Of a stretch of 23,917 nt of DNA, positions 15,818 to 22,934 are shown one piece after another. The stretch's first letter is position 1. The number at the start of each line of letters is the position of its first letter. This stretch comes from JBIOJM01 sp044450785 (GTDB taxonomy: Bacteria > Planctomycetota > Planctomycetia > Isosphaerales > Isosphaeraceae). The notes under the pieces are model-generated. The model saw only the letters and a program-made list of their open reading frames with translations. It was not told the origin of the DNA and did no database searches. A program made the translations under genes and the position numbers. The stretch lies in the NCBI GenBank assembly GCA_044450785.1, contig JBIOJM010000138.1, positions 1 through 23,917 on the forward strand. The letters are read 5' to 3'.

Positions 15818-18736
15818 ATGCGGCCGAGGCCGGCGGCCATGGGTTCCCTCATCAGTTTGACCGCGGTCGCGGCGATCTGGGGCATTTGGCGGTTCGTCGA
15901 GGACCGAACGTGTCGAGCTTTGCTCGCGGAGGCCAAGCAGGAGATGAGCGCCGGGCGGTACGCGACGGCCCAGAGCCGATTGGTCGCGCTGGTCGCGCGG
16001 CGGCCGGGCTGGGACGAAGCCGTGTACAACCTGGGCGTCTGCGAGCAGGCGCGCGACCATGACAAGCTGGCCATCGAGGCCTTCGAGCGCGTTTCCCCCG
16101 ACTCACCCTGGGCCGGCTGGAGCGACGTGCGCCGTTCCCGCCTGGAAATGGATCGCGGCCGGTTTGCTGAGTGCGAAAACCTGCTGGTCCATGCCGCCGC
16201 GATCCCCGGACCGCATGTGGCCGAGGGTCGGTGGGGACTGGTCCTGCTGCTCCGCCTCGAGGGACGGTTCGACGAGGCCCGCCGCTGGCTCCAGGATGGC
16301 TTCGACGCCATGACCTCTCCCGTGGAAACGCTGAGGCGGTTGTACAAGCTTGACGTCGACCCGTTTCCGATCGAAGGAGTACGCCGGGCGCTCGAGCGCG
16401 CGGGCAAGCAGGCCCCCGACGACGACCGCGTCTGGCTGGGGAAGGCAAATCTGGCGATCCGCCTGGGAGAGTTTGCAGAGGCCGAGCGCTGGCTCGGCCG
16501 TTGCCTGGACCGGCGCCCGGACGACCCGGCCGTCTGGCGGATGAAGCTCGAGTGCGCGCTCGCCAGCGGCCGCCCCGACGAGGTAGGGCGGGCACTCCCC
16601 CACCTGCCGGCCGCCCTCGAGCCGGACGGACGGGTCGCCGGCCTCCGCGCGTGGCTCGCCGCCAGCCAGGGAGATCGGCAGGGCGAACGACTCGCGTCGG
16701 AGCAGTCGATCGCGCTCAATCCAGCCGACACCGCCGCCCTGGAACGGCTCGCCGCGCTCGAGCACGCAGCCGGCCGAGGCGATCAAGCGGTCCGGCTCCG
16801 CCAGGCAATCCGCGCGATCGACGAGGTACGCAAGCAGTACGTCAAGCTCTTGGTTTCGGCGTCGCCCGAGACGCACGCGGCCGAGCTGGCCCGGCTCGCC
16901 GAGCGGTTGGGCCGCCGATTCGACGCGGCACGCTGGACGGCCCTCGCCGCCACATCCCCCACTCGCGGCGCCGACCAGCCGAGAACGACGGCGACGGTCA
17001 ACCCGGCTCCGGCCACCAGCGACGGGCCAACCCTGGCGGACATTCTTCGAGATTCCCTCAAAAGCGCGACGCGCCACCTGGAGCATGGGCCAGCCACCGC
17101 AAGAGCACCGCTCGTCATTCCCCGCTTCACGGACGACGCGCAGACGGTGGGCCTCGACTTCGTGCAGGAAAACGCGGACGCGGGAGGGCGGCTCATCCCG
17201 CCGGTGACGGCCAGCGGAGGCGTCGGCCTGCTCGACTTCGACAACGATGGGTGGCTCGATGTTTACCTCGTCCAGGGAGGACCTTTTCCCCCCGAGGCGA
17301 AGCCCTCCGCCTCCACGCCCGGCGATCGCTTGTTCCGCAACCGGGGCGACGGCACCTTCCAGGACCTTTCCGTACCCTCCGGCATCGGTGCGATGGCCCG
17401 GGGGTACGGCCATGGGGTCGCCGTGGGTGATTTCGACAATGACGGCTGGGCCGACCTCTTCGTGACTCGCTGGCGCTCCTACGCCCTCTATCGCAACAAA
17501 CGGGACGGGACCTTCGAGGACGTGACCGAAAAGACCGGGCTCGGCGGCGACCGCGACTGGCCGACCTCGGCCGCGCTGGCCGACCTCGATGGCGACGGCG
17601 ACCTCGACCTTTACGTCTGCCACTACTTGAAATGGGACGACAAGGAAACCCGGAGCTGCGCCGATCCCAAAGACCCCACGATCTACCGCTGCCAGCCCCT
17701 CGACTTCGAGGCCCTTCCGGACCATGTCTTCCGCAACGACGGCGGACGGTTCGTCGACATCACCCGAGAAGCGGGCATCGTCGACCGCAATGGCCGCGGC
17801 CTGGGCGTCCTCGCGGCCGACGTCGACGATGACGGAGACACCGACCTGTTCGTCGCCAACGACATGACGGCCAATTACTTGTTCCTCAACAAGGGAGGCT
17901 TCCGGTTCGAGGAGACCGCTCATGCCGCCGGCGTCGCCGGCAACGCGTCGGGGATGTACCAGGCCGGCATGGGCGTGGCATGCGGCGACCTCGACGGCGA
18001 CGGCCGCCTCGACCTGGCCGTGACCAACTTCTATAACGAGTCGACCACCTTCTTCCGCAACCTGGGCCAGGGGTCCTTCACCGACCAGACCAACGCGATC
18101 GGCCTGGCCCTTCCCAGCCGGTACAGGCTCGGATTCGGGATCGCTTTCCTCGACGCGAACAACGACGGTTGGCTCGACCTGATCACCGCCAACGGCCACG
18201 TCCACGATGGCCGGCCGCAATTCCCCTGGAAGATGCCGGTCCAGCTCTTCCTGGGCGACGGCGGCGGCAAGTTGATCGACGTCTCCGCGCAAGCTGGCCC
18301 CCCCTTCCAGGTCCTTCGAATGGGGCGAGGACTTGCCGCCGGCGACCTCGACAACGATGGGCGGGTCGACATCGTGGTCGTCTCGCAGAACGAGCCCGTG
18401 GTCTACTTCCACAACCGGACGGTGAGCGACCGCGGGCATTTCCTCACACTCCTCCTGGAGGGTACGACCTCGAATCGCGACGCCGTGGCCGCGAAAGTAT
18501 CCGTCAACTGCTCCGGCCGCATCCGCGTTGCCCCACGACTGGGCGGAGGAAGCTACCAATCCGCGAGCGATCCCAGGCTGCGCTTCGGCCTGGGCACGGC
18601 TCGATGGGCGGATTGGGTCGAAGTACGCTGGCCGTCCGGCCGCGTCGACCGGTTTTCGCACCTGGCGGCCGATACCGGACACCGGCTCCGCGAAGGCGCT
18701 TCGGCCCCCCTGCCCCTGCCGGGCTGGAAACACTGA
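15818..18736 (+). CDS. Membrane-anchored TPR, FG-GAP/VCBS repeat and ASPIC/UnbV (CRTAC-like) protein
   Basis: The 972-residue protein starts with an N-terminal membrane helix (about 8-26), so the bulk faces outside. Residues about 30-350 are TPR-like helical repeats (RRPGWDEAVYNLGVCEQARD; GEFAEAERWLGRCLDRRPDD). A Thr/Pro-rich linker follows (about 385-405). Seven calcium-binding FG-GAP/VCBS motifs then form a probable beta-propeller, near residues 468, 532, 585, 663, 719, 774 and 838 (DFDNDGWLD, DFDNDGWAD, DLDGDGDLD, DVDDDGDTD, DLDGDGRLD, DANNDGWLD, DLDNDGRVD). The end (about 880-950) is an ASPIC/UnbV domain (RFGLG, VEVRWPSG). The function of such proteins is unknown; adhesion or ligand binding is usually proposed. 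It converges with a TPR-cytochrome that has a comparable anchor-plus-TPR layout, suggesting they act in one envelope complex (inference). Confidence 0.88.
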   Translation: MRPRPAAMGSLISLTAVAAIWGIWRFVEDRTCRALLAEAKQEMSAGRYATAQSRLVALVARRPGWDEAVYNLGVCEQARDHDKLAIEAFERVSPDSPWAGWSDVRRSRLEMDRGRFAECENLLVHAAAIPGPHVAEGRWGLVLLLRLEGRFDEARRWLQDGFDAMTSPVETLRRLYKLDVDPFPIEGVRRALERAGKQAPDDDRVWLGKANLAIRLGEFAEAERWLGRCLDRRPDDPAVWRMKLECALASGRPDEVGRALPHLPAALEPDGRVAGLRAWLAASQGDRQGERLASEQSIALNPADTAALERLAALEHAAGRGDQAVRLRQAIRAIDEVRKQYVKLLVSASPETHAAELARLAERLGRRFDAARWTALAATSPTRGADQPRTTATVNPAPATSDGPTLADILRDSLKSATRHLEHGPATARAPLVIPRFTDDAQTVGLDFVQENADAGGRLIPPVTASGGVGLLDFDNDGWLDVYLVQGGPFPPEAKPSASTPGDRLFRNRGDGTFQDLSVPSGIGAMARGYGHGVAVGDFDNDGWADLFVTRWRSYALYRNKRDGTFEDVTEKTGLGGDRDWPTSAALADLDGDGDLDLYVCHYLKWDDKETRSCADPKDPTIYRCQPLDFEALPDHVFRNDGGRFVDITREAGIVDRNGRGLGVLAADVDDDGDTDLFVANDMTANYLFLNKGGFRFEETAHAAGVAGNASGMYQAGMGVACGDLDGDGRLDLAVTNFYNESTTFFRNLGQGSFTDQTNAIGLALPSRYRLGFGIAFLDANNDGWLDLITANGHVHDGRPQFPWKMPVQLFLGDGGGKLIDVSAQAGPPFQVLRMGRGLAAGDLDNDGRVDIVVVSQNEPVVYFHNRTVSDRGHFLTLLLEGTTSNRDAVAAKVSVNCSGRIRVAPRLGGGSYQSASDPRLRFGLGTARWADWVEVRWPSGRVDRFSHLAADTGHRLREGASAPLPLPGWKH

Positions 18737-18803
18737 CGAAGACCCGACAAGTGCACAGGGCGTGTCGATCTGCGATCGACGGGTTGACGAGCGGCTCGCA
18801 CAT

Positions 18804-18982
18804 AAGAGAAAGAGCAAGATGAAGAGTAAGATTTGGAAGAGGACTAAGAGCAAGAGCACGAGAAAGAGCAGGACTTAATTAGCCGCCTCGCCTTCGTCAT
18901 ATGAGATCCTACTCTTAATCTTGATCGTGCTCTTCATCATCTTCCTAGTCGTAATCTTCCTCCTAATCTTACTCTTCTTTGG
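18804..18982. repeat. Long imperfect purine/pyrimidine inverted repeat between convergent genes
   Basis: A purine-rich arm (18804-18878, degenerate hexamers such as AAGAGC and AAGATT) is followed by a pyrimidine-rich arm (18908-18982). The arms share exact complementary blocks: GAAGAGTAAGATT at 18821-18833 with its complement at 18965-18977, and AAGAGCACGA at 18852-18861 with its complement at 18925-18934. The 309-base gap between the TPR-FG-GAP and TPR-cytochrome stops is mostly this structure, which may act as a two-way transcription barrier. Confidence 0.8.
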
Positions 18983-19020
18983 AGATTTGTCATGGCCGTT
19001 GTCTCGTCGGTCATGTTTAC

Positions 19021-19041
19021 CCGTCAATCGGAGATTGACGG
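19021..19041 (-). terminator. Hairpin after the TPR-cytochrome gene
   Basis: CCGTCAATC-GGA-GATTGACGG is a perfect 9-bp stem with a 3-base loop, 4 bases beyond the TAG stop of the minus-strand cytochrome gene. There is no T-tract after it, so it could be a transcript-stabilising hairpin or factor-dependent terminator rather than a classical intrinsic terminator. Confidence 0.55.
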
Positions 19042-19045
19042 ACGA

Positions 19046-20926
19046 CTACTTCTTGCGGTCCGGATGCACCCGGATGTAATGATCGGCAAACGTGGCGTGG
19101 AGTGGTTCGCTCCGGAACGGCGGCATGTGGCAGCCGACACAGCCGCGCGCCGGGCTGACCGGACACGTCAATCGGGCGCGCACGCCGAAATCGGCCTTCG
19201 TCGACCCCGCAACTCGGGCGGGAGGGTTTGAGCCGGCCGAGTGGCAGGCCAGGCATTTGGCCGTATAATCCTCGGCGTTGCGCTCGGCGTTCTGATGTGG
19301 ATCGTGGCAAGTCACACAATCCAGCGAGCCCGCGCTCTCGGTGTAGCAGCGGCTCCAGGGAAGGGTCGTCCCCTGGAATCGGATCCAGAACGAATCGGTG
19401 CGTGGCAGCGGCGATTCCTGGTGATAACTGTGGCACTGGCCGCAAAGCCGAACCCGGCCTCCTGCGGTGGCCTTCGCGGGGCTGACGATCGCCGGATCGG
19501 TGAACTTGGCCGCGACGGCCTTGAGGTGAAGCTCGCCGGGCCCGTGGCAGCGCTCGCAGCCGATTCCCCGGTCGGCCGACTCGGGCCCGGACTGGTCGAG
19601 GATCGACCTGGGGTTGGTCGAGTGACAGAACAAGCACCGTGTGATCCCATCGGCCTTGTCGAGCGGTTTGCCAAGGACCTCGTTTCCCCCACCGGCGTCG
19701 GCCGAGTGTCCGGTCGTTCGAACCCAACCGGAATCACGACCGGTCTGATAATGGGAAAGCCTCAGGATGTGAGGTGTCCCCTGGTCGTCGGGGCCCACGA
19801 GCGACACGTAGCGGTCCGGCGAGCCGAACGCGTAGGCGACGACCGCGCTCGACACGTTGCCGTTCGCCAGTGTCTCGAAGCGGATCCGGCCGCCCTCGCG
19901 CCGGAAGCGATGGGTGACGGCCGGATCATCGGGGTCGACAACCGATCGATCCGGATAAGGGAGCCCGGCAAGCTGCTTGCCTCGCGGCAAGGTCGAGGAA
20001 TGCCGGCTGGCCCGCTGGGTCTGGACGACTTCGGGATGGCAGTGGGCACAACGGGCCTCGCCGGCGAAGGGGCCCGGCTCGGCCTCCAAGGGGTGTTCCG
20101 CGCGATATGAGCCTGCGGCCTCGAGCGCGGCGGCCGCGTCACCCGCGGCCCCCTCCAGCAAGGCGGCGCGGCTCAGGAGCCAGGATGCCTCCCGGTCGGG
20201 ACCATCGTCGAGAATCGTCCGGAGGAGGGCGCGCGCCTCGCCGGCGCTCGACGTTTGCAGGAGGGCTCGGGCGAGCAGCTTGCGATGGTGGGCCGACGCC
20301 GCGCGATCGAGGCGCGCGGCCTCGGGCCGCTCCAGTGCCCGCCTCAGGGTGGTCACGGCGCCGGCCGGGTCGCTCAGCTCGGCGCGGAGCACGCCCAGCG
20401 TCAGCCCGCCGCGGACCTCCCAGCCCGGCAGACGTGCCAGCCGCTCGGCGAGCTGGGCGGCCTCGGTGAGTCGGTTCTGCGCCGTGTTCCGGATGATGAG
20501 CTGATCGATCGTCTCGGCGTGGTCGGGCCCGAGCCGGAGGGCCTTTTCCCAGATGCGTCCGGCCGCCTCCCTCTGGCCGGCCCGGTCCAGGCCGAGTCCC
20601 AGCAGGAAAAGGTCTTCGGCCTGCAAGGCGGGGGATCCCATCCGGGCGAACAGTGCGTTCGCCGGGACGTCGCGGCCGAGCCGGGCCGTCGAGCGAGCGA
20701 GCAGCCGCAACGCCTCCGCATCCTCGGGCGCCGCCTTCAGTCGCAGGCGAGCCAGATCCGCAGCCCGGCTCCAGTCACCCTCGGAATACGCCGCGGCGCC
20801 CTGTGTCAACAGGTCCGAGCCAGGGCGCCACCCCTTCCACCTCAAGCCCACGCCCACTAGGGCCAACACCAACACCCCGCACGCAACTCCCAACCATATC
20901 CCGAAGCGCGGTACGATCCTCGGCAT
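19046..20926 (-). CDS. Membrane-anchored TPR heptahaem cytochrome c
   Basis: The start at 20926 (MPRIVPRFG) follows a GGGAG site; the ATG 15 codons earlier is less likely. The 626-residue protein has an N-terminal membrane helix (about 9-28), a TPR region (about 35-285, e.g. EALRLLARSTARLGRD, WEKALRLGPDHAETIDQL), then a multihaem domain with seven CxxCH motifs in order: CAHCH, CLFCH, CERCH, CGQCH, CVTCH, CLACH, CVGCH. The HxxC spacing and SGWVRTTGHS section resemble the cytochrome c554-like family fused to TPRs in planctomycetes. It is expected to be matured by the cytochrome c system outside the membrane and to carry electrons; partners are unknown. A paralogue begins at 22935 with the same layout (shared SYRA-HPLEAEPGP, GEARC motifs). 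Confidence 0.88.
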   Translation of the reverse strand: MPRIVPRFGIWLGVACGVLVLALVGVGLRWKGWRPGSDLLTQGAAAYSEGDWSRAADLARLRLKAAPEDAEALRLLARSTARLGRDVPANALFARMGSPALQAEDLFLLGLGLDRAGQREAAGRIWEKALRLGPDHAETIDQLIIRNTAQNRLTEAAQLAERLARLPGWEVRGGLTLGVLRAELSDPAGAVTTLRRALERPEAARLDRAASAHHRKLLARALLQTSSAGEARALLRTILDDGPDREASWLLSRAALLEGAAGDAAAALEAAGSYRAEHPLEAEPGPFAGEARCAHCHPEVVQTQRASRHSSTLPRGKQLAGLPYPDRSVVDPDDPAVTHRFRREGGRIRFETLANGNVSSAVVAYAFGSPDRYVSLVGPDDQGTPHILRLSHYQTGRDSGWVRTTGHSADAGGGNEVLGKPLDKADGITRCLFCHSTNPRSILDQSGPESADRGIGCERCHGPGELHLKAVAAKFTDPAIVSPAKATAGGRVRLCGQCHSYHQESPLPRTDSFWIRFQGTTLPWSRCYTESAGSLDCVTCHDPHQNAERNAEDYTAKCLACHSAGSNPPARVAGSTKADFGVRARLTCPVSPARGCVGCHMPPFRSEPLHATFADHYIRVHPDRKK

Positions 20927-21254
20927 CCTTCGATCTCTCCCGTCTCCCGGAGGAGCTGACCAAGACCCCATCCTCCAGACGATATCCGAGAATTGTCAAG
21001 CCGGTTCCCCGACCCAAGCGATCCGACCTCAAGACACCCCGATTCGACGCGGTGAGGCCGGCTCCGTCCGGAGCTGTGCGAGAGCGGCCGGCGCCGGAAT
21101 CCGAAGAATTTCGTATTAGTAAGGTAGAGACTCTCTTGACAGGCGTCCTCTCGCTGAAGAGAATGCAACAAACATATGCAGTTCTTCCGAATATTGAGCT
21201 GACGGATCGTCGAGCGATTTGTATGCTCAACCAGAGTTGGAGGCTCAACGGATC
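20927..21254. other. Divergent intergenic region between cytochrome and lipoprotein genes
   Basis: About 330 bases without a supported gene. It holds a good plus-strand promoter candidate at 21136-21164 and must also contain the promoter for the minus-strand cytochrome, which I could not identify. Open frames crossing it are poor in domain or ribosome-binding evidence. Confidence 0.45.
21136..21164 (+). promoter_or_regulatory. Sigma-70-type promoter for the lipoprotein/DUF1559 pair
   Basis: A perfect -35 box TTGACA is followed after the ideal 17 bases by GAGAAT (4 of 6 matches to the -10 consensus), about 90 bases before the lipoprotein start. The surrounding DNA is more AT-rich than the genes. 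This is a by-eye match. Confidence 0.5.
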
Positions 21255-21509
21255 ATGATCAAGGCGAGGAGATTCGCCTGGAGTCGTCTCACCGGGACGA
21301 TGGTCTTCGGTGTGGGCCTTGTCATGGCGGGTTGTGGCGGGGAATCGACGCCATCGCCGGCGACCGACGCCGCGGCCAAGCCGGTCCCGCATCAAGCTCT
21401 GAAGTCCACGGGACCGGGCGGGCCCGGGGGAAAGCTGTCGCCAGACGCTGACTTGACCGCCCGGGAGAAGAGAGCAGCCAGGGGGGAAAAACGAGGCGGA
21501 GCAAATTAA
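21255..21509 (+). CDS. Small lipoprotein paired with DUF1559 gene (84 aa)
   Basis: The ATG at 21255 (MIKARRFAWSRL) is preferred over the one at 21219. It opens a proper lipoprotein signal (basic start, hydrophobic GTMVFGVGLVMAGC, lipobox Cys 26), with a GGAGG site upstream. The mature part is short and low-complexity: Ser/Thr/Pro/Ala, then a Gly/Pro-rich stretch (GPGGPGGKLSPDADLTAREK) and a basic tail. It resembles the lipoprotein at 15194-15445 in size, architecture and place before a DUF1559 gene, though the mature sequences are not alike. The 235-base gap to the DUF1559 start holds a double-hairpin element, which could set different expression levels for the two genes. Confidence 0.75.
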   Translation: MIKARRFAWSRLTGTMVFGVGLVMAGCGGESTPSPATDAAAKPVPHQALKSTGPGGPGGKLSPDADLTAREKRAARGEKRGGAN

Positions 21510-21532
21510 GGCGAGCGGCAGAAAATGCCATA

Positions 21533-21588
21533 CCCGTAGCGGAACTCGCCAGAGTTCCGACCCGAAGTCTGGCGACTTCGGCTACGGG
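21533..21588. repeat. Palindromic double-hairpin (three-way junction) element
   Basis: The outer inverted repeat CCCGTAGC (21533-21540) and GCTACGGG (21581-21588) encloses two perfect 7-bp hairpins. Arm 1 is GGAACTC-GCCA-GAGTTCC (21541-21558) and arm 2 is CGAAGTC-TGGC-GACTTCG (21563-21580), with GACC between them. The loops GCCA and TGGC are complementary to each other. Arm 2 is the inverted copy of arm 1 apart from two base pairs that change on both sides. It lies between the lipoprotein and DUF1559 genes. Similar GAAGTC-TGGC-GACTTC units are, from memory, dispersed repeats in several planctomycete genomes. Confidence 0.9.
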
Positions 21589-21744
21589 GATCATTCGACC
21601 TGCCAATCGCCTAACCACGCTCACCGACGATCTCGATATCGTCGGTTCTCGCCTTTCAATCATCTTTCCAATCAGCGGAAATCGTACCGCCTGTCAGTGA
21701 TTCCGGTCTTTTTCGCATTTCATCTTGAGTGAGAGGAATGGTTC

Positions 21745-22827
21745 ATGCGTACGACCGTTCGGAAACGTCATGAGCGACCAGGTTTCACCCTGATCGAACT
21801 CCTCGTCGTCATTGCGATCATCGCCGTCCTGATCGCGCTCTTGCTTCCCGCCGTGCAGTCGGCCCGCGAAGCGGCCCGGCGCGCCCAGTGCACAAACAAC
21901 CTCAAGCAAATCGCCCTGGCGGCGATGAATTACGAAAGCTCCAATGGCACGTTTCCCATGGGCGACCACATGGGGAGGGACTACACCAGTTCACCGCCGA
22001 GCTTGGTCCGCCAGGACTTCGGACACTTCGTGGCGCTCACGCAGTTTTACGAGCAGGGCAATATTTTCAACGCCTTGAATTGCAGCATCATGATCTACGA
22101 GGCGATGAACGCCACGGTCAACGGCTTCGCCATGAGCATCCTGTGGTGTCCCAGCGATGGGGACATCGTCGGCCTCCGCTATCCGGGCACGCAGGGTGAT
22201 GGCTGGGATTGCGCCCCCATGCCGATGACCTTCACCAGTTACGCCGCCAACGTGGGCGTGCGGGCCTATACATGGAACGATCCTTGCTTGAATACCATGC
22301 AGGGCATTTTCGCCCACACCGGCAACCTCATCGCCGGGGGTGTCGCCAACTTCCCCCCGGTCAAGATCGCCGCGATCACCGACGGAACCAGCAATACGCT
22401 CATGTACGGGGAGCATGCACACAGCAAGATCGCCCAGACGGAAGCGGACTGGTTCTGCGCCAACTGGTGGACGTCGGGCGACCTCAGCGATACAAACATC
22501 TCCTCGATCTTCCCACCCAACTTCTTCACGAACGATCTCCAGGCCGACACGAGGGTCAATCCGAAGGCGCTGCCCAACATCATGCCTCGTGGAAACAACT
22601 GGACCGTGACAGCCACGAGCCAGCATCCCGGCGGCTGCAACTTCGCGCTCTGCGACGGATCGGTCAGGTTCATCAAGAACTCGATCAATTCGTGGAACCC
22701 GGTCAAAATCACCGTCGGCGGCACCGGCTGCAACTGGAATTACAACCTCAACGGGCAGACGTACGGGGTTTACCAGGCCCTCTCGACTCGCAACGGCGGC
22801 GAGGTCGTCAGTGGCGACCAGTATTGA
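21745..22827 (+). CDS. DUF1559 domain prepilin-like protein (second copy)
   Basis: The 360-residue protein has the pilin-type N-terminus RPGFTLIELLVVIAIIAVLI (cleavage between G and F, Glu +5), the following REAARRAQCTNNLKQ helix and the DUF1559 body. The C-terminal H-x9-DG signature is present (HPGGCNFALCDG). It is a paralogue of the protein at 14040-15119: ends, length and motifs agree, while the central region (e.g. HMGRDYTSSPPSLVRQDFGH) differs. The start has a GAGAGGA site. It should be secreted through a type II/IV pilus-like machine. A lipoprotein gene lies upstream and a TPR-cytochrome gene 107 bases downstream, separated by a terminator. Confidence 0.92.
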   Translation: MRTTVRKRHERPGFTLIELLVVIAIIAVLIALLLPAVQSAREAARRAQCTNNLKQIALAAMNYESSNGTFPMGDHMGRDYTSSPPSLVRQDFGHFVALTQFYEQGNIFNALNCSIMIYEAMNATVNGFAMSILWCPSDGDIVGLRYPGTQGDGWDCAPMPMTFTSYAANVGVRAYTWNDPCLNTMQGIFAHTGNLIAGGVANFPPVKIAAITDGTSNTLMYGEHAHSKIAQTEADWFCANWWTSGDLSDTNISSIFPPNFFTNDLQADTRVNPKALPNIMPRGNNWTVTATSQHPGGCNFALCDGSVRFIKNSINSWNPVKITVGGTGCNWNYNLNGQTYGVYQALSTRNGGEVVSGDQY

Positions 22828-22854
22828 AACCCGTCCGAGGCACACCGAACGAGG

Positions 22855-22901
22855 CTCATCGCGGGACCTGCCCGGCCCGCGATGAGTCGTTAGTTTTGTC
22901 G
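22855..22901 (+). terminator. Intrinsic-type terminator after DUF1559 gene
   Basis: CTCATCGCGGG (22855-22865) pairs perfectly with CCCGCGATGAG (22876-22886) across a 10-base loop, 27 bases after the stop codon. It is followed by a T-rich run (TCGTTAGTTTTGTCG). An 11-bp GC-rich stem plus T-tract fits a Rho-independent terminator. Confidence 0.7.
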
Positions 22902-22934
22902 TCGTTTCGCGGCCGGTGATCGAGGGGTTCGCGT

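Noticed and set aside
16103..18859. Very long open frame (918 codons) on the minus strand opposite the TPR-FG-GAP gene
   Set aside because: It is a GC-rich antisense frame; the plus strand encodes clear TPR, FG-GAP and UnbV motifs, and the minus frame has no domain.
21219..21254. Upstream ATG for the second lipoprotein
   Set aside because: Starting there would place 12 polar residues before the signal peptide; the ATG at 21255 gives a normal lipoprotein signal and has a GGAGG site.
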